Source: Brevibacterium sp.
GTDB taxonomy: Bacteria > Actinomycetota > Actinomycetes > Actinomycetales > Brevibacteriaceae
DNA length: 64,000 bases
Assembly (NCBI GenBank): GCA_030457025.1
Contig: JAKDSA010000005.1
Span: forward strand, 1-64,000
Reading direction: 5' to 3'
Below are positions 25,989-33,992 of the stretch, piece by piece. The notes under the pieces are model-generated. The model did not search any database. It was not told the origin of the DNA and was given only the letters and a program-made list of their open reading frames with translations. The translations under genes and the position numbers were made by a program. Each line of letters begins with the position of its first letter. Position 1 is the first letter of the stretch.

Positions 25989-28265
25989 ATGGCCTCTTCT
26001 GCTCTTCTCGACATCGTCACCGGATTCGGTGCCAGAGATGACCGGATCGTCCATGTGCGCGATGTTCCACAGCGGTTCGAACATGAGTCGGACTGGCCGG
26101 AGTGGATCGACGAGGAACTCAAACACGCCTGCCACGCCATCGGCGTCGATGCGCTGTGGGACCACCAACTCGAAGCTGCACAGTCTGCACGGGACGGATC
26201 CGACGTCGTCATCGCCACTCCGACGGCATCGGGGAAGTCCCTGGGGTTCTGGCTTCCGGTCCTCGAATCCATTCAGAGCACCCGGACGAAACTGCGCACC
26301 TCCTCGGCGATCTACATCGCACCGACCAAGGCGCTGGCCGCGGATCAGATGGCGAACCTGGAGAAGCTCATCGTTCAGGGGATGCGGCCTGCGACCTATG
26401 ACGGCGACACTTCTCAGGCCTCGAAGGATTGGGCCAGGCGACATGCGAACATCGTGTTCACCAACCCCGACATGCTCCACCGGGGGATCCTGCCGCAGCA
26501 CGAACGGTTCTCTCGACTGTTCAAATCGCTGCGCTTCATCGTCATCGACGAAGCCCACCGCTACCGTGGCGTCTTCGGCTCCCACGTCGCCCTGATCCTG
26601 CGCCGTCTGCTGCGCATCGCCGCACACTATGGGGCCCACCCTGTGGTCATCGGTGCGTCGGCGACGATGGCGAACCCGGATGAGGCGTTTGCCAAACTCA
26701 CCGGACGTGACGTGCATGCGGTGAGCGAGGACTCCTCACCTCGTGCCTCGGGCAGCTTCGCCCTCTGGGAGCCCCCGGTCTCCCCCGGCGGCGAGCGCCG
26801 CAGCGGTCTGGTCGAAGCGGCCGATATCCTCACCGACGCGATGTGCGCCGGGTATCGTTCGATCGGGTTCATCGCCTCCCGCCGCGGCACCGAGGCCCTG
26901 GCGTCGACCGTGCGTGACCAGGTCGGACAGGTCGATGACTCGTTGAAGGACAAGGTCGCGGCCTATCGCGGAGGTTATCTCGCCGAGGAGCGCAGACTCC
27001 TCGAGTCGGCACTGCGATCGGGACGTCTGCTGGCGGTGGCGTCGACGAATGCCCTTGAACTCGGGATCGACATCTCCGGCCTCGACCTCGTCATCATCTC
27101 CGGGTGGCCCGGAACCCTGGCGTCCCTGTGGCAGCAGGCTGGTCGCGCCGGACGTGCGGGCCAGCGGTGGATGGCCGTGTTCATCGCCCGTGATGATCCG
27201 TTGGACACCTATGTCGTCAACCATCCAGAGGTCATCTTCGATGCTCCCGTCGATGCCGGCGTCATCCACCCCGGCAATCCGCATGTGCTGGGTGGTCACC
27301 TGTGTGCTGCGGCTGCGGAGGTGCCACTGAAGGAATCGGATCTCGTTCACTTCCCCGACAACTCCGCCGAGGTGCTCGCCGACCTGGTCGACCGCAAACT
27401 CCTGCGGGCCCGCCCCACCGGGTGGTTCTGGGCGAAGGACGAGCCTGCAGCGGACATGTCCGATATCCGTGGCAGCGGGGGCGGCCAGTTCCGTCTCGTT
27501 GAGGCCAGCACCGGAGCACTGCTGGGCACTGTCGACGAGTCCGGGGCATTCACCGGCGCCCACCCCGGCGCGGTCTATACGCATCAGGGTGCGGATTTCA
27601 CTGTGCTCGATCTTGATCTCGAGGACCATGTTGCGCTCGTGGAGCGTGCCGAGGTCGACTACACGACGCAGGCCAGATCACAGACCGAGATCGACATCGT
27701 CGACACCGACAGGCAGCGGGCGCTGGCCTCTGGAGTCACGGTGTGCAGCGGCACCGTCGACGTCAAGGACCATGTCATCGCCTACCGGATGCGAGCCAAG
27801 CGCGGTGGGGCGATCATCGCCGAGCACGAGCTCGATCTGCCCGAACGCACCCTGCAGACCAAGGCCGTGTGGTGGACGATTCCACAGACACTGTTGGACG
27901 AAGCTGAAATCGTTGCTGCTGACCTGCCCGGTGCCGTCCATGCTGCCGAACACGCGTCAATCGGTCTTCTGCCGCTGTTTGCCGGCTGCGATCGTTGGGA
28001 CATCGGCGGTGTCTCCACCGCCGGCCATGCCGACACCGGGATGGCCACCGTCTTCGTCTATGACGGTCTCGCCGGCGGTGCCGGATTCGCCGAGCGCGGC
28101 TACGACGTCATCGAAGAGTGGTTGGCTGCGACCCGTGATGCCATTTCCGCGTGCGAATGCGTCGACGGCTGTCCTTCATGCGTGCAGTCCCCGAAGTGCG
28201 GCAACGGCAACGAACCGCTGGAGAAGGATGCTGCTCTGCGGCTGCTGCGGGCGGTGCTGGTCTGA
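25989..28265 (+). CDS. DEAD/DEAH-box helicase with DUF1998 domain (MrfA/YprA-like)
   Basis: A 758-residue superfamily 2 helicase. Motif I is IATPTASGKSLGF, motif II VIDEAHRYRG, motif III IGASATM, and motif VI QQAGRAGRAGQRW. The C-terminal third is a DUF1998/MZB region with four cysteines in CECVDGCPSCVQSPKCGNGN, the metal-binding cluster of MrfA, a helicase that repairs mitomycin C lesions in Bacillus subtilis. A DNA-repair role is likely by family. It corresponds in position to Rv3649 of M. tuberculosis. Its stop is 12 bases from the convergent tad operon. Confidence 0.93.
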   Translation: MASSALLDIVTGFGARDDRIVHVRDVPQRFEHESDWPEWIDEELKHACHAIGVDALWDHQLEAAQSARDGSDVVIATPTASGKSLGFWLPVLESIQSTRTKLRTSSAIYIAPTKALAADQMANLEKLIVQGMRPATYDGDTSQASKDWARRHANIVFTNPDMLHRGILPQHERFSRLFKSLRFIVIDEAHRYRGVFGSHVALILRRLLRIAAHYGAHPVVIGASATMANPDEAFAKLTGRDVHAVSEDSSPRASGSFALWEPPVSPGGERRSGLVEAADILTDAMCAGYRSIGFIASRRGTEALASTVRDQVGQVDDSLKDKVAAYRGGYLAEERRLLESALRSGRLLAVASTNALELGIDISGLDLVIISGWPGTLASLWQQAGRAGRAGQRWMAVFIARDDPLDTYVVNHPEVIFDAPVDAGVIHPGNPHVLGGHLCAAAAEVPLKESDLVHFPDNSAEVLADLVDRKLLRARPTGWFWAKDEPAADMSDIRGSGGGQFRLVEASTGALLGTVDESGAFTGAHPGAVYTHQGADFTVLDLDLEDHVALVERAEVDYTTQARSQTEIDIVDTDRQRALASGVTVCSGTVDVKDHVIAYRMRAKRGGAIIAEHELDLPERTLQTKAVWWTIPQTLLDEAEIVAADLPGAVHAAEHASIGLLPLFAGCDRWDIGGVSTAGHADTGMATVFVYDGLAGGAGFAERGYDVIEEWLAATRDAISACECVDGCPSCVQSPKCGNGNEPLEKDAALRLLRAVLV

Positions 28266-28277
28266 CGAGGTGGTGGT

Positions 28278-28595
28278 CTACTTCCCGGCCACGGCTCTCT
28301 CCTTCACTTCCGGCAGCGGTCCCGGGATTTCAACCGCGACCTGCACATAAGCACTCTGCTCCGATATCGATGCTCGACAGTCGTTGACCACTGCACCGTT
28401 GCGTTTGGCAACCTGCTTCGCAATGTCACAGGGTTCTCCAGTGGCGAGTCCGCGAACGGCGTCAGCTGCGGCGAGGGCCGCAAAGTCGGCGGCACTCTGG
28501 GCGGTGCTGTGGGCTGCGAAGGCTTGACTGAGTCCGCCGATGGCGGTGACGAGGACCAGAATCATTGAGCACAGTCCGACGACAATGTTCGTCAT
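28278..28595 (-). CDS. TadE-like pilus assembly protein (Rv3654c family)
   Basis: A 105-residue protein with an N-terminal membrane helix (residues about 4-28, ending FAAHSTAQSAADFAALAAA) that is the standard start of TadE/TadG-like minor pilins, then a small exported domain with two cysteines (EPCDIAKQ and VNDCRAS) that could pair. It is the last gene of the tad locus and its start overlaps the preceding TadE gene by 4 bases (ATGA). Its probable role is a minor pilin or assembly factor for Flp pili. Confidence 0.85.
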   Translation of the reverse strand: MTNIVVGLCSMILVLVTAIGGLSQAFAAHSTAQSAADFAALAAADAVRGLATGEPCDIAKQVAKRNGAVVNDCRASISEQSAYVQVAVEIPGPLPEVKERAVAGK

Positions 28596-29017
28596 GGCAG
28601 TCCACCTGAGCTGTGCTGCCCCAAAGCCTGACCAGCACTGGACCGGGTTCCCTCCGTTCGCGCCGTCGCGGCTGCTTCGACCTCGTTGAGGAAGATGATC
28701 GCCGCCGGGAGTTCGATTGTGACGGTCACCGTCGAATATCCGCCTTCGGAGCGGACCAGCACCTCGGATGTATCTCCGGCGTGCTTCTTCGCTTCGGTCA
28801 CAACCGCTGTCTGAGGTTCGCCGCGGGAGATCTCCCGGGCGGCTGATCTGGCTGCGTCGAAGGCTCTCAGCTGGGAGAAGCCGACCGCGGCTGCCCCTGT
28901 GAGCACGATGATGAGAAGCACGATGGCGGGCATGACAACGGCGAACTCGGCGGTGGCCGTTCCCGCATCCTGGTGCTGCTTGTGTTCTCGTGGCTCACAG
29001 GAGCATCCGGTCGCCAT
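28592..29017 (-). CDS. TadE-family minor pilin
   Basis: A 141-residue protein. After a short Cys-containing leader, GTATAEFAVVMPAIVLLII marks the TadE-type class III signal (processing before the hydrophobic stretch, conserved Glu at +5), followed by FDAARSAAREISRGE and an exported domain. Start: the ATG at 29017 has GGAG 6 bases upstream; an in-frame extension to 29053 overlaps the pilin gene and is not needed. It follows the DUF4244 gene by one base. Confidence 0.85.
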   Translation of the reverse strand: MATGCSCEPREHKQHQDAGTATAEFAVVMPAIVLLIIVLTGAAAVGFSQLRAFDAARSAAREISRGEPQTAVVTEAKKHAGDTSEVLVRSEGGYSTVTVTIELPAAIIFLNEVEAAATARTEGTRSSAGQALGQHSSGGLP

Positions 29018-29018
29018 G

Positions 29019-29444
29019 TCAGACTCCGAGGCCGAGGGCGGTCTCGATGACACCGGTGACGAGTTCTTTGATCGGTTCCGATTTCAGAATGATGACCAGC
29101 AAGGCTGCGAATCCACAGGCAGCGAGCGTGGTGATCGCATATTCTGCAGTCGTTGCCCCGGCGTCAGGGCCCCATGACTCCGGGATGCCGTCATCTCGCT
29201 GCGGTTCAGCACTGTTGATGGCATCCGCAACAGCATCCATCGCAGCGACAACCGAATCAGTGTCGATGTCGGTGTCGGTGTCGGCACCGTCAATGTCGGT
29301 GTCGGCACCGTCGATGTCGGTGTCGGCACCGGAGTACTGAGCGAGCCCCGCCCAGTCGCCATCACCGGCGCCGACGCGCCGCGACTCGCCCCATTGCGGG
29401 TAGAGCGGACCGTCGCAGTCGTTCGCCTTTGTTCCTATGCTCAT
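29019..29444 (-). CDS. DUF4244 Flp-type pilin with Asp-rich N-terminal repeats
   Basis: A 141-residue protein. The C-terminal 55 residues are a Flp-pilin-like helix (GATTAEYAITTLAACGFAAL, with the conserved Glu near the start), the DUF4244 signature of actinobacterial tad loci. The 60 or so residues before it are an unusual acidic leader with three near-identical GADTDID heptads encoded by a 21-bp tandem repeat. If processed like other Flp pilins, this long leader would be removed. The start ATG follows GGAGGAG. Probably the major pilin of the locus. Confidence 0.85.
   Translation of the reverse strand: MSIGTKANDCDGPLYPQWGESRRVGAGDGDWAGLAQYSGADTDIDGADTDIDGADTDTDIDTDSVVAAMDAVADAINSAEPQRDDGIPESWGPDAGATTAEYAITTLAACGFAALLVIILKSEPIKELVTGVIETALGLGV
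29274..29331. repeat. 21-bp tandem repeat within the pilin gene
   Basis: Two nearly identical 21-bp units (29274-29294 and 29295-29315, one mismatch) plus a third partial unit encode GADTDID heptads. Such an array can change copy number by slippage. Confidence 0.85.
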
Positions 29445-29629
29445 AGTCTCCTCCTCATTGAAGCCCTCATTCGCGGTCTGCGAAGGGAGTTTCAGTGTTG
29501 GATGAGACCGTGGCGTGAGTCCAGGGCAGAAGATCGGCTTGTGGAAACAGGGTCAGCGTCCACAACCGGCACGCACGCGAGTCGAACCGGGATCCACAGG
29601 ATTCGGCACACGAGTCAGGGGGATCCGAG

Positions 29630-30232
29630 TCAGCCTCTGCCGGCCCAATCTTCCTTGAGGATCGCCATGATGACCTCGTCGTGACGGCGACCGTTGAAGA
29701 AGACAGCCTCACGACGGCGCCCTTCTTCGACGAAACCGGCCTTTGTGTAGGAGGCGATTCCGCGGGTGTTGAACGCCCATGTCTGCAGCTCGATACGATT
29801 GAGTCCCAACTGCAGGAAACCGTATTTGATGCCCAGCCGCACAGCGTCGGAGCCGTAACCACGGCCGTGGAACTCCGGGCCGAGGATAATGGCCAGGGTG
29901 GCGGATTGGTTGATCGAATTGCGACCGTAGAGTGTCACATGGCCGACGAATTCCTCCGTCTCGAGCAGCTCGATGCTGAAGCCGACGGCGTCGGTGTTCT
30001 TGTTCGCGCTCCAGAGCGCGAACTGTTCGGACACCCCGCCTTCAGGGCGTGGCAGGACAGTGTGATTCTGCAGGACCACGATCGAGGGATCGAACCACCA
30101 CTGCTCCAGGTAGGGAAGATCCTCCTGCTGCAGCGGACGAAGTCGCACGTGCCGACCTGTGAAGAGATTGTCGGCGTATTCTTCGGCTTGTTCGACATTG
30201 GACAGTTGATTGAAGGGCGTAACCGGTGCCAT
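29630..30232 (-). CDS. GNAT-family acetyltransferase (RimJ/RimL-like)
   Basis: A 200-residue acetyltransferase. LTGRHVRLRPL-type opening (here LFTGRHVRLRPLQQEDLPYL), motif A as IILGPEFHGRGYGSDAVRLG and the closing NRIELQTWAFNTRGIASYTK with AGFVEEGRRREAVFF are those of the RimJ/RimL branch, which acetylates protein N-termini or antibiotics/amino acids. It sits in the same direction inside the tad locus between tadC and the pilin, with 72- and 185-base gaps, so it is probably a later insertion with its own transcription. The 185-base gap to the pilin gene shows no other feature. Confidence 0.85.
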   Translation of the reverse strand: MAPVTPFNQLSNVEQAEEYADNLFTGRHVRLRPLQQEDLPYLEQWWFDPSIVVLQNHTVLPRPEGGVSEQFALWSANKNTDAVGFSIELLETEEFVGHVTLYGRNSINQSATLAIILGPEFHGRGYGSDAVRLGIKYGFLQLGLNRIELQTWAFNTRGIASYTKAGFVEEGRRREAVFFNGRRHDEVIMAILKEDWAGRG

Positions 30233-30304
30233 CCCCCGACCCTACCAAGGCCAGCTGATCAGCCGGTCGAAACCCGCTCGAGGCTGTCTCCGAACCCAAG
30301 GTTG

Positions 30305-30892
30305 TCAGAAGAAGACCGTCGTCAGGTCCGACAGCAGCGAGATGACCACAGGGACGACCGAGAGCAGCAGGAAGGCCGGAAGGATACAGACTCCAAGCGG
30401 CACGACGAGTTTGACCCCGAGAGCCGCAGCCGCCTCCTGCCTGCGTCTGCGCGAGGAATCCCGGAGCTCCTGTGCGACGGACTCGATGAGTGGTGCGGGT
30501 CCGACACCGGTGTGTTCGGAAAATTCGAACACCTCGAGGACCGGGGCGAGCCGGTCATCCTCGGACAGGTCTTGGCCCCCGATCGTCATGGAACGCGCGA
30601 TGCGTCCCAGGCCGGATCGGTCCTCCGTCGCCTCGGCGGTCAGTGTCAGAGCCACTGGGATCGGCAACCCCGAAGTCAGACAGATAGCCACGAGATCAAG
30701 GTCGAAGGCAAGCAGGTCGTCAACCGCCCGAGGCTGTGGCGCGGATGTGCCGTAGACATCGGAGCCTCGACCACCGGTGTCGTACTGACGTGTTCCCTGC
30801 CCGTTCAGCAGACGTCTCAACCGCCCGTCGGATCTGCCCGACCACAGCAGGACTCCGGTCGCGATCAGGGCTCCCACCAGGAGTGCAGTCAT
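30305..30892 (-). CDS. tadC: Type II secretion/tad system inner-membrane protein TadC-like
   Basis: About 195 residues with an N-terminal membrane helix, a cytoplasmic GSPF-type helical domain (AFDLDLVAICLTSGLPIPVA, HTGVGPAPLIESVAQELRDS) and two C-terminal membrane segments (KLVVPLGVCILPAFLLLSVV). It should form the inner-membrane platform of the Flp pilus machine with TadB. The ATG at 30892 lies 5 bases after the TadB stop, with GGAG upstream; an in-frame start at 30934 would overlap tadB. Confidence 0.88.
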   Translation of the reverse strand: MTALLVGALIATGVLLWSGRSDGRLRRLLNGQGTRQYDTGGRGSDVYGTSAPQPRAVDDLLAFDLDLVAICLTSGLPIPVALTLTAEATEDRSGLGRIARSMTIGGQDLSEDDRLAPVLEVFEFSEHTGVGPAPLIESVAQELRDSSRRRRQEAAAALGVKLVVPLGVCILPAFLLLSVVPVVISLLSDLTTVFF

Positions 30893-30897
30893 GTCGA

Positions 30898-31575
30898 TCA
30901 GCGCTCCGCCCGCACCATCATCCGTCTCATCCACCAGCGACCGAGAAGATAGAGGGCAAGGCCGCCACCGATGCTCAGCCGGCCCGGCAGCCCCGAGAAC
31001 AGTTCAACGGGTTGAACGCCGATGAGCAGGCCGAGACCGACACCGATCAATGGCAGCCAGCTGAGCACCCGGACGGTCGCTCGTGGCCCTGCCATCGCAA
31101 TGCGCCTCTCCCGATCGGCATCGAGGGCACTGCGCTGTGCCCTTGCGTAGCGCAGAATCATGTCGGCGGCGGGTGCGCCCGAACGTTCCGAAACGGTCCA
31201 AACGGCAGACATTCCGGCGAACACGTCGACGGCAGGCGGTGGCAGTTCTGTTCCCCTGGTGGCAATGGCTCGCCCGGGTTCCTCGCCCAGTGAGATCGCA
31301 CGTGAAATCGGGATCAGTTGTGCGTTCTGCCTGCTCAGAGTGGACATCACTGCCTGCGGAGTCATTCCCACCTTGAGCAGGTGCGCACAGTTCTCCACTG
31401 CGGAGATGGCCCACAGCTTCTCCTGCTCAGGATCCTTCGTCGTCTGCCCGCCACCCCGGCGAGGGCCGCCTCTGTCCGGACGGGTGCGGAGCAGATCCTG
31501 CAGTCGGGAGGCAGGGGCCAGCGGTGCGCTGAGGATGATGCTGAGCGCCACGAGCACGGCGATGACGGTGATCAT
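30898..31575 (-). CDS. tadB: Type II secretion/tad system inner-membrane protein TadB-like
   Basis: A 225-residue GSPF-type platform protein. An N-terminal membrane helix precedes a cytoplasmic helical domain (WAISAVENCAHLLKVGMTPQ, VFAGMSAVWTVSERSGAPAA) and two C-terminal membrane helices. The ATG overlaps the tadA stop (ATGA), so translation is coupled. Shorter than proteobacterial TadB, as usual in actinobacteria. Confidence 0.88.
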   Translation of the reverse strand: MITVIAVLVALSIILSAPLAPASRLQDLLRTRPDRGGPRRGGGQTTKDPEQEKLWAISAVENCAHLLKVGMTPQAVMSTLSRQNAQLIPISRAISLGEEPGRAIATRGTELPPPAVDVFAGMSAVWTVSERSGAPAADMILRYARAQRSALDADRERRIAMAGPRATVRVLSWLPLIGVGLGLLIGVQPVELFSGLPGRLSIGGGLALYLLGRWWMRRMMVRAER

Positions 31576-32744
31576 CAGGCGGCCTTCTGCTCGAGCACTG
31601 CCTCGAATCGGCTCAGCGCCCGACGGTTGAAAGTCCCCTCGGACAGCGGAGATGATCGGCCCCAGACAGGTTCCATTCTCACTCCATTGCTGCTCTCCCG
31701 CGTGGGGATGGCCAGTTCCGTGATTCCTCGGTCGGCGCCGACCCGGCGGAGGTGGATGACGAGGTCGATGGCGGTCGAGAATTGTGAGAACACTGCCTGT
31801 GGGCTCATGTTCGCCAGAGCTCCCAACGCTGCCAAGCGGCTGGGAACGGCATCAGCGGTGTTCGCATGGATCGTGGCGCTGCCGCCCTCGTGCCCGGTGT
31901 TCAGCGCTGTGAGCATGTCCCTGACCTCGGCGCCGCGACATTCTCCGACGACGAGGCGGTCAGGTCGCATCCGCAGGGCGTTGCGGACGAGGTCGGTCAG
32001 CGTCACTTCACCGCCGCCTTCGACGTTGGCCTGGCGGGCGGCGAGCTGGACGACGTGGGAGTGGCCGACGATGAGTTCGCGTGAGTCTTCGACGATGACG
32101 ATGCGGTGGCCGGGATCGACGAGGCCCAGAAGTGCGCCGAGGAGGACAGTCTTTCCGGTTCCGGTGCCGCCGGAGATGAGGACGTTCGCGCGGGATCGGA
32201 CCGCCTCGGTGAGGACTTCGTGCACATCCTCGGGGACGAAACCGTCGGTGAGCAGCTGTTCGAAGGTGAAGCCGGCGTGCCGGGGAACACGGAAGGAGAT
32301 CGTCGTGTACTCACCGGCGATGGGCGGCACGATCGCATTCATGCGCACGCCGTCGGGCAGCCTGACATCGACGAATGGACTCGAATCGTCGAGACGGCGG
32401 CCGCCCAGGGCCGCCAGTCGCACGGCCAAGGACCGCACTTCGTCTTCGGAGCCCAATGACAGGTCGAGAAGCTGGGGTCCGTTTCCGACGTCAGCGAAGA
32501 TCTCACGTGGGCCGTTGACGAACACGTCGGTGGTGTCGGCGACCTCGAGCACGGATTGGAGTGGACCGGCACCGGAGAGCTGCGCAGACAGTCGATTCAC
32601 GAGTTCGAGGAGCGCGCTGGAACCGAGCACCCGACCGGTGCGTTGAACAGCCTCGGCGACGGCTGCTGTGGTCACCGGCCCCGGCTTATCGAGCAGGGTC
32701 TTGCGAACCTCTGCCACGAGTGAGGCGTCGAGCCATTCGCTCAC
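31575..32744 (-). CDS. tadA: Tad/Flp pilus assembly ATPase (CpaF/TadA)
   Basis: About 389 residues. Secretion ATPase with Walker A in NVLISGGTGTGKTVLLGALL, Asp box IVIVEDSRELI, Walker B region RMRPDRLVVGECRGAE and His box GHEGGSATIHANTADAVPSR. It would power Flp pilus assembly at the membrane. The GTG at 32744 overlaps the ssd stop (GTGA) and has GGGGGAG 8 bases upstream; the in-frame GTG at 32753 is less well placed. Confidence 0.94.
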   Translation of the reverse strand: MSEWLDASLVAEVRKTLLDKPGPVTTAAVAEAVQRTGRVLGSSALLELVNRLSAQLSGAGPLQSVLEVADTTDVFVNGPREIFADVGNGPQLLDLSLGSEDEVRSLAVRLAALGGRRLDDSSPFVDVRLPDGVRMNAIVPPIAGEYTTISFRVPRHAGFTFEQLLTDGFVPEDVHEVLTEAVRSRANVLISGGTGTGKTVLLGALLGLVDPGHRIVIVEDSRELIVGHSHVVQLAARQANVEGGGEVTLTDLVRNALRMRPDRLVVGECRGAEVRDMLTALNTGHEGGSATIHANTADAVPSRLAALGALANMSPQAVFSQFSTAIDLVIHLRRVGADRGITELAIPTRESSNGVRMEPVWGRSSPLSEGTFNRRALSRFEAVLEQKAA

Positions 32745-33748
32745 TCCACCCACTCCCCCAAGAGTCGATCGACGAGCTTGCCCAGTCGGGCTCCGCCCGG
32801 AATGCCTTCGCCTCGGTCGACGGCCGCGGACAGGCCACGGTCATCGCGAATGCTGCCGGCAAGGTCGAGTCCAATAGATTCGGCGAGGAGTTCGGCGTCG
32901 AGCCCACCGGCACCGGTGTCGCGGACGACGAGACGAACGTCGGGGTGGGATTGGGACAGGCGTTTGGCGACTTGGGAGGCTGCGACGGCGGAGCGGACCC
33001 GGGCCGGGGAGACGAGGAGCACGTGATGGCACCGGCGCGTCCACTGCGGTGGGGCGTGGCGGGGAAGATCGACGATGACGAGGTCGAATGCCTGTCCGGC
33101 GGCGGTCAGGAAGTCGTCGAACACGTCCGGGTCGAGGTCGAGGATGTCGTCCCGGCCCCAGGAGAGGATCGCCAGACCCTCGTGACGGGGCAGTGCCTGA
33201 CTCAGTGTTGAGGGCCGAAGTTGGCCGCGGGAGGCACTGAGGTCGGCCCAGCGGGGCCCCGGGACCTGCTCTGCACCGAGCACGAGGTCGAGTCCACCGC
33301 CCAGTGGATCGGCGTCGACGAGGACCGTGCTCACATCCGGTCCGGCGCGGCGGGCGAGGGCGCAGGAGAGCACCGAGGCGCCCGCCCCGCCACAGCCGGC
33401 GACGACGCCGACAGTGACTCCGGGGGCCACGGGTGGTTCGACGGCTGCGATCATGCGACCGCTCAGCCATTCCGCGGCTGAGGGCAGAACCGCCAGCTGT
33501 TCGACGCCGAGGTGGGCGGCGCGTTTCCATGCCGAGCTCGGTTCGTCCCCGTCGAGGACGACGAGGATTCTGTCCGCATGGTCAGTGGCCGGAGCTTCGC
33601 GAACATCCTCGCCGAGGAGAACGAGAGAAGCGTTCTGCCAGCCGCCCGAGTCCGGGGGCAGAACCTTGAGCGAGATGCCGATGCTTTCGGCGACTCGTGC
33701 GCATTCGTCGGTGATGGCGCCGAGGTCGGTGATGAGTGCTACCTGCAT
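32741..33748 (-). CDS. ssd: Ssd/CpaE-like septum-site/pilus localisation protein
   Basis: A 335-residue MinD/ParA-type protein at the head of the tad operon, equivalent in position to Rv3660c (Ssd). The first 110 residues are a receiver-like domain; the P-loop region reads VVAGCGGAGASVLSCALARR, where the usual lysines of KGGxGKT are absent, and VLVDADPLGGGLDLVLG and DLVIVDLPRH follow. The deviant Walker A suggests altered or no ATP hydrolysis; CpaE relatives position the pilus machine and Ssd affects septation. ATG start. The stop overlaps tadA. Confidence 0.85.
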   Translation of the reverse strand: MQVALITDLGAITDECARVAESIGISLKVLPPDSGGWQNASLVLLGEDVREAPATDHADRILVVLDGDEPSSAWKRAAHLGVEQLAVLPSAAEWLSGRMIAAVEPPVAPGVTVGVVAGCGGAGASVLSCALARRAGPDVSTVLVDADPLGGGLDLVLGAEQVPGPRWADLSASRGQLRPSTLSQALPRHEGLAILSWGRDDILDLDPDVFDDFLTAAGQAFDLVIVDLPRHAPPQWTRRCHHVLLVSPARVRSAVAASQVAKRLSQSHPDVRLVVRDTGAGGLDAELLAESIGLDLAGSIRDDRGLSAAVDRGEGIPGGARLGKLVDRLLGEWVE

Positions 33749-33819
33749 GGTGACAGCATGAACCTGCCGTGTGCGGTCAGGACAATGCCGGCGAGCGGGC
33801 TGTGGACAAATTCCAGAAA

Positions 33820-33856
33820 GGGCGGCTCCTGTGCACTCAAGTCACAGGAGCCGCCC
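33820..33856 (-). terminator. Hairpin terminator
   Basis: Perfect 14-bp arms (GGGCGGCTCCTGTG and complement) around a 9-base loop. It lies 137 bases beyond the stop of the leftward 950-residue protein gene and before ssd; CTTTCTGGAATTT follows on the minus strand, so it probably ends the transcript of that gene. The rest of 33749-33992 holds the ssd leader and no gene. Confidence 0.6.
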
Positions 33857-33992
33857 CCTCTCGTTCGGCCTGTACATCTCCCCCGGTCAGAGCCCTCATG
33901 GACACAGACCGACGGATTCAACTCCGTTCGTCAGACCTCGTGTGCTCGGACAGTTGTCCACAGCCCGAGCACACCAGTCGGCCGTTGTGGAT

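Noticed and set aside
29221-29340. Possible CRISPR-like array
   Set aside because: The 21-bp units are contiguous, without spacers, and encode GADTDID heptads in frame in the pilin gene.
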